In this document: positions 48,587-56,925 of the stretch, piece by piece
Layout: the number at the start of each line of letters is the position of its first letter
How positions within the stretch are numbered: position 1 is the stretch's first letter
Assembly: GCA_963790585.1 (NCBI GenBank)
Contig: CAWBOY010000002.1
Location: 620,001 to 684,000, forward strand
DNA length: 64,000 nucleotides
Direction of reading: 5' to 3'
Source of the DNA: CAWBOY01 sp963790585
Lineage (GTDB): Bacteria; Planctomycetota; Planctomycetia; Gemmatales; Gemmataceae
Position numbers and translations under genes: made by a program
Notes under the pieces: model-generated
Databases searched by the model: none
The model's input: the letters and a program-made list of their open reading frames with translations, nothing else
Told to the model about the DNA's origin: nothing

Positions 48587-49607
48587 AAACGGTGTTGCGC
48601 CTAAGAGCTCGCGCAAAACCTGTGCATGTCGCTCAAACGGCAACCCATCGACCGTCGCCTCGCGCCGCCGCGTCACGCCATCGACCAGCGGTCCGGCGTC
48701 GATCATCAACTGCAAAAGTTGCCTTTCGCGCTCGGGATCGAACAGATGCGGATCGGGCGGCGCGTTTCGCAACAGCCGAACACCGGCCGCGAGGCCGTAT
48801 GCACCCCAATTGCTTACACCTGCCACAATCAGAAAATCCGTGCTGATGCGACAGGCAATGGCCGCGCTCCCGTTGACGTTCCGACGAATGATAGGCCAGG
48901 GGATCTTGCCCATACCAATTTCATTGCCACCATCACCGATACCTATTGTAGTTATTGCCGGCCCCCGCAACCCGGCGGCCTCGAAGAGAAGATGCGTCGG
49001 ATTGATACTCTTGGTGAGATCAATGCCACGCATAGATTGCGGGCGATCGCGCCGATTCGGCGGCACCTCTGCCTCGAACAAGGCCAACGTCTCGGGTGAG
49101 CAACCCGGCCTGCGCCTGGATCGAGTCGTATGTATGACTAGGACCGACACGCTCCAGGGCGAGTAGATGCGTGAACGTGGGGCCGGAACCGGTCGCTCGC
49201 GCGAACGTCGATTCGACAAAGTCGAACTTGTCCCCTTTCCGGGACGCGAGGTCTATGACCGGAACATCTTTTTGTAATCCGCACGCTCTTACGCCTGCTT
49301 CAAGCGCGGGAACGCAGGAATAATCGGCTGCCAACACGATGCCGATGCCCAACGGCGTCAGGGCCCGTGCGAGAAAGAGTGCTCCGGCTGGTCCGTCCGT
49401 CTCTGAGCAAGGAGGCTCCGCGTCAAGAATGGGAAAGCCGGTCACGACCAGCATTCTCGTTCCGGGCTGCGCCACGCTCTGACAGGTGGCGGTAAAATCT
49501 TCGGCACAATAGGTCAACAGATTCTCGGTCGGATCGGTCGCCAGGCCACGCTTTCCCGCATCGACCTGGATGACATCGCGCATACTTAGCAATTCGCCTT
49601 CGCTCAT
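48581..49607 (-). CDS. DUF4392 / D-glutamate cyclase-like protein (frame broken once)
   Basis: A protein of about 340 residues. The first frame starts MSEGELLSMRDVIQ and holds NLLTYCAEDFTA, VVTGFPILD and ETDGPAGALFLARAL; the second holds TKSINPTHLLFEAAG, then TTIGIGDGGNEIGMGKI and FLIVAGVSNWGAYGLAA. TIGIGDGGNEIG is the DUF4392 signature; the family includes mitochondrial D-glutamate cyclase, which turns D-glutamate into 5-oxo-D-proline. The shift is near 49095. The start ATG overlaps the stop of the preceding RluA-type gene by 4 nt, so the two are translationally coupled. The stop codon is formed by the adjacent hairpin repeat. Confidence 0.85.
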
Positions 49608-50317
49608 CGTGAGGCCTCTCGAAATAAGAAGGCGAACCGGCCGCGCCACGACTTTGGTAGCTCGGCTGTAAGCGTGATCGGCTCATGTTTGATGGGATGG
49701 AGAAACGTCAGGCTCCGCGCGTGCAGCCCGATGGCGCGCCCGAACGTGTGAATACCGCCATATTTGGCATCGCCGTAAATGGGCCGTGCATGATGAGCCA
49801 ATTGGACGCGAAGCTGATGCGTTCGCCCGGTCTGTGGCCGAACTTCGAGCCACGAAAGCCCTCCGTATTGTCCGCGAAGATGATAATGCAAGAGCGCTTG
49901 TTTCGCCCCCGCCGCATCCGGAGATACCACCTCGACACGGCCAGTCGCCTCATTCTTGCGAAGCCAGTCTACCAACGACCCCGCCGGTTGCGCGACGTCC
50001 CCTTCGACGACGGCCCAGTAAACCTTTTCAATACTGCCATCGCGAAACTGCTCCGAAAGCCGAGCCGCCGCCTTGCTCGTGCGCGCGAACAGCAGCACGC
50101 CGGACACCGGCCGATCGAGGCGATGCACGACACCTAAAAAGACATTCCCCGGCTTTTGGTATTTAGCTTTGAGATAGGCCTTGACCGCGCGATCAAGCGT
50201 TTCCTCAGCGCCGTCAAAATGCGTGCTAAGACTGCCGCCCGGCTTGTCAATCGCCACGCAATGATTGTCTTCGTAGAGGATTTCCGGCATTGGCAAAGTC
50301 ACGACAGATCCTCGCAT
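49604..50317 (-). CDS. RluA-family pseudouridine synthase
   Basis: A 237-residue pseudouridine synthase acting on rRNA or tRNA. The catalytic aspartate is D68 in VVHRLDRPVSGVLLF, the RluA-type signature; RPQTGRTHQLRVQL and ARPIYGDAKYG are further family segments. There is no S4 domain, so it resembles the short RluA/TruC-like proteins. The exact substrate site cannot be inferred. It overlaps the D-glutamate cyclase-like gene by 4 nt (ATGA). The ATG at 50317 has a weak ribosome site. Confidence 0.92.
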   Translation of the reverse strand: MRGSVVTLPMPEILYEDNHCVAIDKPGGSLSTHFDGAEETLDRAVKAYLKAKYQKPGNVFLGVVHRLDRPVSGVLLFARTSKAAARLSEQFRDGSIEKVYWAVVEGDVAQPAGSLVDWLRKNEATGRVEVVSPDAAGAKQALLHYHLRGQYGGLSWLEVRPQTGRTHQLRVQLAHHARPIYGDAKYGGIHTFGRAIGLHARSLTFLHPIKHEPITLTAELPKSWRGRFAFLFREASR

Positions 50318-50532
50318 TTGTCAGGCCAAGGATCTATTGTAGGCAACACCACTATCGAGGCCGCCTCAAATGGTTAGGATTTGCGCCAAAATAAGTTACC
50401 GAATTTGGTTTCGCCCTGGCCAAGAACTACGGCATTTCGGCGGCGATGGCCGGCAACTTGTTTTGGCGCGAGTCCTTAGTTCCCTTGACGCTGCCGAAAC
50501 CCAGCGCTAAGATGTCACAAGTAATTAGGCGA

Positions 50533-50616
50533 GCCGAAGTGGCGGAATTGGCAGACGCGCCAGCTTCAGGAGCTGGTTCTCGCAAGGGAGTGGAGGTTCA
50601 AGTCCTCTCTTCGGCA
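50533..50616 (+). tRNA. tRNA-Leu (anticodon CAG)
   Basis: The sequence folds as a class II tRNA: acceptor gccgaag (50533-50539) pairs with cttcggc (50609-50615), discriminator a. The anticodon stem ccagc/gctgg encloses ttcagga, giving anticodon CAG for CUG leucine codons. A long variable arm (tctcgcaagggagt region) and the T arm gaggttcaagtcctc follow. No CCA is encoded. It is followed by an integrase gene, and tRNA-Leu genes are frequent integration sites. Confidence 0.97.
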
Positions 50617-50629
50617 CTATGCAGCATAA

Positions 50630-50662
50630 GGGGTTACGGCAAATGGCCGTGATCCCTTTTTT
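50630..50662 (+). terminator. Probable intrinsic terminator of tRNA-Leu
   Basis: ggggttacggc and gccgtgatccc form an imperfect stem with a short loop, followed by a run of six T residues. It lies 14 nt after the tRNA end. Confidence 0.65.
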
Positions 50663-50763
50663 GTTGCGCCCGCGTTTCGGGGGGCATTTGGGGGGCAGTA
50701 TTGGGATGGCGTTGGAGTCGTATCGCTGGTCACCGGCGGTACGATTATCTGGAGGGCAATCCC

Positions 50764-52017
50764 ATGGCTTGGCTCGAAGAACACCCAACGTCAGGGCACT
50801 TCAAGATCTGCTTCCGGTGGGCAGGTCGGAAACTGAAAAAGACCGTAAAGACCTCCGGCAGGAAAGAGGCCGAGGCGATTCTGGCTCGGTTTGAGGAGAA
50901 TATCCAGCTGATCGAGCGAGGCCGTCTTTCGCTGCCAGTTGGCGCGGACATTGGCACCTTTCTGCTTTCTGATGGCAAACTTACCGCCAAGCCCTCGCCC
51001 GTGCCCCCCGTTTGCCCCCTAACCCTTAACGAATTGCGGGACGCGTACCTCGCGGTTCACTCCAACGGCGCGATGGAGAGCAATTCCCTCGATACGGTGC
51101 GTCTGCATTTGCGTCACGTGGCGACGACCCTCGGAGCGACTTTCCCGATCGAAACACTTGAGGTATCTCACCTTCAACGGCACGTCGATCGCCGCGCTCG
51201 AAAAGTCTATCGGGGGCGACCGCTCAGTGCCGTCACCTTGCGAAAAGACATTACCAGCTTGCGTGCCTGCTGGAACTGGGGCATACAGACTGGCAGACTC
51301 AAATCCGTATTCCCAGGTCGCGGGCTCAAATACCCCAAGACGGATGAAAAACCTCCGTTCCAGACACGACACAGCATCGAGCGTCAAATTGCTCGCGGCG
51401 GCCTGACCGATGTCGAGGTCCGCCGGCTATGGGAATGCTTGTTCCTGACTCGCTCTGAAATCGACGAACTCCTCAAGCATGTGAAAGAGCGTTCCAAACA
51501 GCTATTCCTCTACCCGATGGTCTGTTTGGCCGCCCACACCGGCGCCCGGCGAAGCGAGTTGTTAGGTCTCCAGGTCGATGACGTGGATTTTGCAACCGGA
51601 ACGGTGCTGTTGCATGAGAAAAAGCGCGCTAAGGGGCGACGCACAAGCCGACGTGTTCCGCTCTCGGTGTTCATCCAACAGGTTTTGCGTGATTGGCTAC
51701 AAATCCACCCAGGTGGTCAGGACTTGTTCTGCCAGTCGGCGGTCGTCCGCAGCAAAACGCATCGAACTGCCCCCGTCCCCGTAACGCGTGATGAAGCTCA
51801 CGATCACTTCAAGCGGGTCATGGCGGACAGTAAATGGTGCGTGATGCGGGGATGGCATGTTCTGAGACACAGCTTTGCGTCGAACTGCGCTGCCGTCGGC
51901 GTCGATCAGCGCGTGATCGATGAGTGGATGGGTCATCAGACCGAGGAGATGGTCATTCGATACCGGCACCTATTTCCCGAACAACAACGGAAGGCGATCG
52001 ATATGGTGTTTGGATAG
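50764..52017 (+). CDS. Tyrosine recombinase/integrase
   Basis: A 417-residue site-specific recombinase of the phage/ICE type. The catalytic residues are R in HTGARRSELLG near residue 260, H-x-x-R in WHVLRHSFASN near 369, H in MGHQTEEM near 390, and the nucleophile tyrosine in VIRYRHLFPEQ near 400. An N-terminal arm-binding and SAM-like domain precede it. GGAGGG lies 8 nt upstream of the ATG at 50764, which decides the start; the frame is open from 50701. Its place 148 nt after tRNA-Leu supports integration into the tRNA 3' end. Confidence 0.96.
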   Translation: MAWLEEHPTSGHFKICFRWAGRKLKKTVKTSGRKEAEAILARFEENIQLIERGRLSLPVGADIGTFLLSDGKLTAKPSPVPPVCPLTLNELRDAYLAVHSNGAMESNSLDTVRLHLRHVATTLGATFPIETLEVSHLQRHVDRRARKVYRGRPLSAVTLRKDITSLRACWNWGIQTGRLKSVFPGRGLKYPKTDEKPPFQTRHSIERQIARGGLTDVEVRRLWECLFLTRSEIDELLKHVKERSKQLFLYPMVCLAAHTGARRSELLGLQVDDVDFATGTVLLHEKKRAKGRRTSRRVPLSVFIQQVLRDWLQIHPGGQDLFCQSAVVRSKTHRTAPVPVTRDEAHDHFKRVMADSKWCVMRGWHVLRHSFASNCAAVGVDQRVIDEWMGHQTEEMVIRYRHLFPEQQRKAIDMVFG

Positions 52018-52367
52018 CAATATCGGCACCTGGTGCTAACCATCCTCTCGGATGGTTGTTGCCTTTGGTAGAGCCAACTCAGCCGGAGCGTCACGTTCTC
52101 AAGTAGGTGGAGGACCACGGGCCAGAGCGAGACTGCCAAATGGAACAGTTGCGGAGTTTGGATCAAACAGATCTGCATAGACGCCATTCTTCACACAATC
52201 TTCCCAGACTGTACGGTCGTTGAGTTCACTGTGCCCCGCTCTGCACGCGTATAATACAGTTGATATCTCGTACATACGTCGCCGGTCCCGGTGGTTGCGC
52301 GGCGCACCGATCGTGGGCCAGAGGAACTGCCTATGGTGGTCATCATCATGTAACAATGGAGATTTGA
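52018..52367. promoter_or_regulatory. Intergenic region with a probable promoter for the island operon
   Basis: These 350 bases hold no gene I can support. A perfect -10-like tataat lies at 52250-52255, with ttcact at 52225-52230 as a weak -35 candidate at 19 nt spacing. It is 112 nt upstream of the GTG of the first operon gene. GGAG at about 52359 is the ribosome site of that gene. Confidence 0.4.
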
Positions 52368-53921
52368 GTGCTTTTCACCGAGCGCTTCGGCGTCACTAAG
52401 GAATACGAAGACACCTGGTTCGACCCAGCCCTTCACCTCGACACGCCGCTATTCCTGGATCCCTTCCTGGTTTACGCATCAGAACAAGGCGAATTTGCCG
52501 GCAGCCATGCCGAGATCATCCGCTTCTTCGACTGCGTGTTCCGGTTGATCGCGACCGCTGGCAGCGACGCCACCGCTGCTGAATATAGGCGCGGCGCTAC
52601 TCTGCCTGCGTTTTCCGGAGGTGGAGGAGATCTGCTTGGGCTACACCGCCGCCGGCACGCGCGGCGCGGGTCCGGCAACAACATCGCCAGCGAGATGGGC
52701 GCCGCCATCCACGAGGCGATCAGCGTCGGCATCGTCAACATCCGCCACTTCGAGAAAATCGCCGTCCTGCGCGAGGGCATCGGCGCCGACCGCGTCAGCG
52801 ACATCACCGCTGCACTGCTGCGCCGGCGGCTGGTGAAGTACACCGAGGAAGTCTGCGATCGCCACGGCATCGACACCCAGGCATGCCGTTTCATCCGCGG
52901 CGTCTTCGACTTTGAGGGCCAGCGCTGGCAGGTTCTTGAGGCCAACCTGCCGATGAACCCCTACAGCGAAAAGCCGATCTTGCTGGTGCCAGCTCGTTAC
53001 CTGCGCGAGCTGCCGACCATCAATGCCGACGGCTTCCTCGATTTCTGCCGCGACGACACCTCTGAGCGCTTCGGGCCGAGTTGAACGCCGACATCTTGGG
53101 CAAGCTGCCTAAGAGCGAGATCGTCGCGCTGGCCCGTCGCCACCCCCAGCTGCTCGAGGCCTACGTCAACGAGGTGGAAGGCACGCCGGCCCGGCCCTAC
53201 GACTTCCGGCGCGACCAACAGGGCCTGGTGTCCTGGTACGCCCCGACGCGCGACTACTGCGCTGCCCATCCGCTGGCCATGGAGGTGAACGACGACGCTG
53301 GCATCGGGCGTCTGCTCGACGCGGCCGTGGACCAATTCAGGACCTTCGTCGAGGAACACGACGGCTGGCGCTGCCTGTGGAACCCGGGCCGGGTGCCGAA
53401 AGACGAGCGAGCTGCCCAGATGTTGCTCCTCGGCGTCGTCACCCAGGTACTGCGAGGCCGCCGGGGTGACCGTCCGACCGGCCCAGCACGTCGGCCGGGC
53501 CGTGGCAAATTTCACCAAGGGCGACGCAACCATCCGGGCCCTGCTCGAACTGAAGCTGGCGCGGAACCGTCGCTACTGGAACGCTCTCGAACGAACTCAG
53601 CCCGACCACGAGCGGGCCAGCCGGTCTCAACGGGGCGCTATCGTCGTGGTTATAATGAACTTCGATGACATGGATCGTGTGGGTGCCTGCAACAGGCTAG
53701 TAGGCCAGCTCAAGCCCGAGTACAACCTGCGCTTCGTCACCGTCGATGCTGGCCACGACGAGACCGACATCTGGCGGCCAGCGCCAGCCGTGCAGGTCGG
53801 CGACACCATCAACATCAACGGCCCGGTCACCGGGTCGGCAGTGGGCACAGGGGCCAGCGTCGAGGCACGCGACATCATCGATGCGTCGGCAGCGGTTGAC
53901 AGGCCCACATACGAGATCTGA
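52368..53921 (+). CDS. Nuclease-like defence-island protein fused to a Gly/Ala motif (frame broken about four times)
   Basis: Several frames join to one product of about 517 residues. Segments in order: DTWFDPALHLDTPLFLDPFL, RFPEVEEICLGYTAAGTRG, EAISVGIVNIRHFEKIAVLR, LVPARYLRELPTINADGF, then RRHPQLLEAYVNEVEG, ERAAQMLLLGVVTQ and ALLELKLARNRRYWNAL. The last resembles the E-x-K strand of PD-(D/E)XK nucleases; the preceding acidic residue is not obvious. I recall similar proteins in defence regions but no name. The C-terminus carries ININGPVTGSAVGTGASVEA, shared with two downstream proteins. Breaks lie near 52597, 52667, 53075 and 53460. GGAG precedes the GTG start. Confidence 0.68.
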
Positions 53922-53942
53922 AAAAGCCGAAAAGGAGCAACA

Positions 53943-54137
53943 GTGAGCGATCAACAGCGACGGAAAGTCGTGATCGAGGAAGTCATGCGGCAGACCACCG
54001 GGGCAGGCAGGCGGATCAGCGAGGGCGAAGACCAGTCCTCGATCAACAACCTGCTGACCAGGTTACAGAACGCCGCACCGTCGTCGGCCCAGGGTGGCCA
54101 GGGTGGCAAGACTCAGAGCGGCACGGATAAGAAGTAA
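53943..54137 (+). CDS. Small protein (64 aa) similar to the C-terminus of its neighbour
   Basis: A 64-residue protein, unrecognised. The helical core GAGRRISEGEDQSSINNLL followed by TRLQNAAPSS is matched by GAGTRKYAGEDLSDLNALL and MLLQGASPSA in the next gene, about half the positions identical. A Gly/Gln/Lys-rich tail follows. GGAG lies 6 nt upstream of the GTG. It follows the nuclease-like gene by 21 nt, in the same putative operon. It may be a small adaptor or inhibitor. Confidence 0.68.
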   Translation: MSDQQRRKVVIEEVMRQTTGAGRRISEGEDQSSINNLLTRLQNAAPSSAQGGQGGKTQSGTDKK

Positions 54138-54201
54138 TCGACGAACCAAAACACTAGGACCGGCCGGCGCCAGCGGCGCCGTCGCCCGGATGGAGGTGAG
54201 C

Positions 54202-54516
54202 ATGAACGTGCGCGAGAGGATGAAGCACAAGCTGAAGCTGCTGGCCGGCCTGCCTTCTGAGCCGACCGACACCCAGCTGGACGCCATCGTCGGCGACATC
54301 CGCAAAATCCAGCCCACCAAGACGCCCACCGAGGGCGACTGGCGGGAGGCGGCGGCGCGGCGCGTCCCCGGCGCCGGCACCCGGAAGTACGCCGGCGAAG
54401 ACTTGTCCGACCTCAACGCGCTGCTGATGCTGCTGCAGGGCGCCAGCCCCTCGGCGGGGCCCAGCAAGCCATCCGGCGGGTCCGGCGGTGGCACGTCCGG
54501 CACAGTGCGAAAGTGA
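54202..54516 (+). CDS. Small protein (104 aa), paralogue of the preceding gene with an extra N-terminal part
   Basis: A 104-residue protein. The N-terminal half (MNVRERMKHKLKLLAGLP, DTQLDAIVGDIRKIQ) is helical and not shared; the C-terminal half matches the 64-residue neighbour, including GED and LLxxLQ patterns and a Gly/Ser-rich tail. GGAGGTGAG precedes the ATG at 54202; the longer frame from 54094 lacks one and overlaps the previous gene. Function unknown. It is separated by 7 nt from the next gene, so co-translation is likely. Confidence 0.66.
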   Translation: MNVRERMKHKLKLLAGLPSEPTDTQLDAIVGDIRKIQPTKTPTEGDWREAAARRVPGAGTRKYAGEDLSDLNALLMLLQGASPSAGPSKPSGGSGGGTSGTVRK

Positions 54517-54523
54517 TCCGCCC

Positions 54524-55504
54524 ATGATCACCGACCAGCAAGAACGGCTCACCCTAGAACAGCAGCGCCAGACCCTGCGCGACGACTACGATCAGTCGAT
54601 CAAAGCCTTCTACTCTCTCGCAAAGGTTCAATCGAGGAAGAAGAAGAAGCTAGCCGCATTCCAGAAATGCCATGACGCCGCGCTGGCCTACTTTAACGCC
54701 CACGACCAGGCGATCCCGGCCGATGCGCGGTTGAAGCTGGATCGCGACCCGACGTGTTACACGGACCGGGCTGACACGTCGGTCAACGTGCTCCAGACGA
54801 TCTGCAAGCATTACCGTTGTCTGCGCCAGTGGGCTGGCGATCTGGCCATCGACATCATAGTCCTGCAGCCGAGCCTGACCGCCTTCGCGAACATGCAGCG
54901 CCGGGTCCAGGAGACCAACGCCGGCCTCGCCGCCCAGCTGCGGGCCGACTTCGTCGAGCTCGCCCTGCCCACCCACGGCTTCGACACCCGGGAAGCGGCA
55001 CGACCGCACCGGGACGAGCCGGTCGCCTTGCCGGCCCAGAACACGACAAACAACTACACGTTCAACAGCCCCACCGCCGGCTGTGCCTTCGGCGAGGGCG
55101 CCACTGTCAAGGCGGACCAAGTTCATTCTCATCAAGAAGGAGACCAGATTATGGGTGACAAGATCCACGTCGGCGGCAACGCCATCGGCAACGCCATCGG
55201 CCGGCGGGCCAGCGTCAAGGCCAACGACATCATCGCTCAGGTCCAGCAGTCAGGCATGGACAACGACCTGAAGGAGAAGCTGTCCAAGGCCGCCGAGATC
55301 ATCGACGCGCTCAATATCTCGGAGGACGACAAGGCGGACGCCACCGAGAACCTCGGCAAGCTTAGCGAGGAGATGCAGAAGCAGGCGCCGGAGCCAGGCC
55401 GGGTCTGTCGGCTGTGGAACCACATCAAAGACGTTGCGCCGACGGCGGCGTCGCTGCTGGCCTCGGTGGTCAGCATCGCCAAGCTGGTGAGCGGCACCCC
55501 GTAA
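54524..55504 (+). CDS. Helical protein with two Gly/Ala motif copies and hydrophobic C-terminus
   Basis: A 326-residue protein I do not recognise. Residues 1-170 are helical (DYDQSIKAFYSLAKVQSRKK, VLQTICKHYRCLRQWAGD). The middle has two copies of a short motif: NYTFNSPTAGCAFGEGATVK near residue 180 and KIHVGGNAIGNAIGRRASVK near 210. A helical pair follows (KEKLSKAAEIIDALNIS, ATENLGKLSEEMQKQ), then the hydrophobic tail VAPTAASLLASVVSIAKLV, which could insert in a membrane. The ATG at 54524 lies 7 nt after the previous stop. The motif links it to both the nuclease-like gene and the next gene. An effector role is possible but unproven. Confidence 0.68.
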   Translation: MITDQQERLTLEQQRQTLRDDYDQSIKAFYSLAKVQSRKKKKLAAFQKCHDAALAYFNAHDQAIPADARLKLDRDPTCYTDRADTSVNVLQTICKHYRCLRQWAGDLAIDIIVLQPSLTAFANMQRRVQETNAGLAAQLRADFVELALPTHGFDTREAARPHRDEPVALPAQNTTNNYTFNSPTAGCAFGEGATVKADQVHSHQEGDQIMGDKIHVGGNAIGNAIGRRASVKANDIIAQVQQSGMDNDLKEKLSKAAEIIDALNISEDDKADATENLGKLSEEMQKQAPEPGRVCRLWNHIKDVAPTAASLLASVVSIAKLVSGTP

Positions 55505-55578
55505 CGGATGGGGTTGGTGACATCGGATGGCGGCCGTGAAGGAATCGCGGCCGCTGTCGTTGCTGATGGGGGACGCGC

Positions 55579-55902
55579 ATGAAACTAACAAGAGACCCGT
55601 CGGGTGCCCTCGAGCTAATCCTGTGGGATATGCCCTCGGGGGAAATCGAGCGCGTCGCGACGACCATTCTGAGAGAGGCCGGCTCGGTCGCGAAAACCTA
55701 CATCGGGGGGAACGCCATCGGCTGTGCCATCGGGGATGAGGCTACGCTGACCGCCCGCGATCTGATCGCGGAGCTGGAGGACACGCCGGCAGCCCCCAAC
55801 CCGGCTATCCGCGAGCTGCTCGCCAGGCTGTACAAACTCCCATCGTTCGATGCGAATCTGCCTTACGTCCCCGAGGGCAAGAACACCGAAAGGATGACCT
55901 GA
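55579..55902 (+). CDS. Small protein (107 aa) built around one Gly/Ala motif copy
   Basis: A 107-residue protein: an N-terminal strand/helix part (ALELILWDMPSGEIERVAT), then KTYIGGNAIGCAIGDEATLT and ARDLIAELED, then a Pro/Leu-rich end. The motif closely matches the second copy in the preceding protein (GGNAIGNAIG) and the copy at the end of the nuclease-like protein. With little else in it, the protein may act as an adaptor for that motif. GGGGGA lies upstream of the ATG. Gap to the previous gene 74 nt, to the next 10 nt. Confidence 0.68.
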   Translation: MKLTRDPSGALELILWDMPSGEIERVATTILREAGSVAKTYIGGNAIGCAIGDEATLTARDLIAELEDTPAAPNPAIRELLARLYKLPSFDANLPYVPEGKNTERMT

Positions 55903-55912
55903 AGGCCACAAT

Positions 55913-56407
55913 ATGATCGAGATTTTTCCCAACCTGTTTATTGGCACGGAAGCTGATTACGAACTCAGTGTTCGCTCTGTGCCGGGCTGGTGCGTGGTTC
56001 ATGCCTGCAAGGACCCATACCATCGTCAGGCCCTCGGCTACACGAGTCGAGGCGCTCCTCAGAGTCACCCAGAGTACCTCCTTGCCAGGAGAGACAATCG
56101 GTTGATTCTGAACCTCGTTGACGTTGCTGATCCCTCCTACATTCGGAGGGAAATAATTGATGCTGCACTTTCGTTTATCTACGAAGGTTTGCAGGAGCAA
56201 GAGAAAGTCTTGGTCCATTGCAACAAAGGCGAATCGCGAGGGCCGTCCATCGGCCTTCTCTATTTGCTTTCGCGGACCGACAAACTTGTCGTTGCCGATT
56301 TCTTTGCAGCGGAGGATGCTTTTAGAAAGTTATACCCTCTGTATAATCCGGCGGGCGGCATACGAGGATTCATGCAAACCCACTTCGCTACATATGCGCG
56401 GAAATAA
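55913..56407 (+). CDS. Dual-specificity protein phosphatase-like enzyme
   Basis: A 164-residue protein with the HCX5R signature of cysteine-dependent phosphatases: VLVHCNKGESRGPSIGLLYLL near residues 101-120, with the nucleophile Cys and the P-loop Arg. The N-terminal EIFPNLFIGTEADYEL and the LNLVDVAD segment with the upstream general-acid region fit the dual-specificity fold. It could act on phosphoproteins or on another phosphoester. It starts 10 nt after the preceding motif protein and is probably the last gene of the operon. Its 3' end approaches the truncated ATPase on the other strand. Confidence 0.82.
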   Translation: MIEIFPNLFIGTEADYELSVRSVPGWCVVHACKDPYHRQALGYTSRGAPQSHPEYLLARRDNRLILNLVDVADPSYIRREIIDAALSFIYEGLQEQEKVLVHCNKGESRGPSIGLLYLLSRTDKLVVADFFAAEDAFRKLYPLYNPAGGIRGFMQTHFATYARK

Positions 56408-56449
56408 GTGCATGTGCAAGCCCATTTTGAGGCCGTCCTGGTCCGTCTT

Positions 56450-56807
56450 TTGCCGGTGCTCTGCCGCTACGTCGAGGCCGGAATACACGGTTCGGTCCAC
56501 GAATACGTCATCGAAAACCAACACGTCCGGGCAGGTACGGCTCCAAACACCGTTTTGGAACGCCGCTGGCTGTGCCACCGGCACAAGCGATTATCACTTC
56601 GGGTGGGTGAGCCGCTCCAAGTCGGCGGCGGTCGGTGATGGGCAATGTCTCGCTGCTTGCTAGTGACCGCAGGACGGCCGCGAGGGTCGTCTTGCCCCTG
56701 CCGTTCTCGGCATAAATCAAAGTCAGGCGCTTCAAGTCGAGCGATGCAGAGGTAGAAACGTTGTCGAACTGCCCAATATTTGTCAGGAGTTGCAGACGAG
56801 TAATCAC
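56450..56807 (-). pseudogene. Truncated AAA_13-type ATPase remnant
   Basis: A GTG at 56807 starts ITRLQLLTNIGQFDNVS, then Walker A YAENGRGKTTLAAVLRS; after a frame change near 56580 it continues AAFQNGVWSRTCPDVLVFDD and the Y-SGL-V-AEHRQ segment, which is typical of large RloC/PrrC-associated AAA_13 proteins. Homology stops near 56450, close to the phosphatase gene end, so about 500 residues are missing. A short peptide ending LMAFRQKVDDARAKVLDYAS ends at 56807 with a GTGA overlap and may be the tail of another lost gene. It is a decayed defence gene. Confidence 0.72.
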
Positions 56808-56925
56808 GACGCATAGTCGAGAACCTTGGCCCTCGCATCGTCAACCTTCTGCCTGAAGGCCATTAGATCGTCAAATCGCACGCGACGACACTTGCCAACA
56901 GTTCGCGAATTAATCTGGGGTTGGC

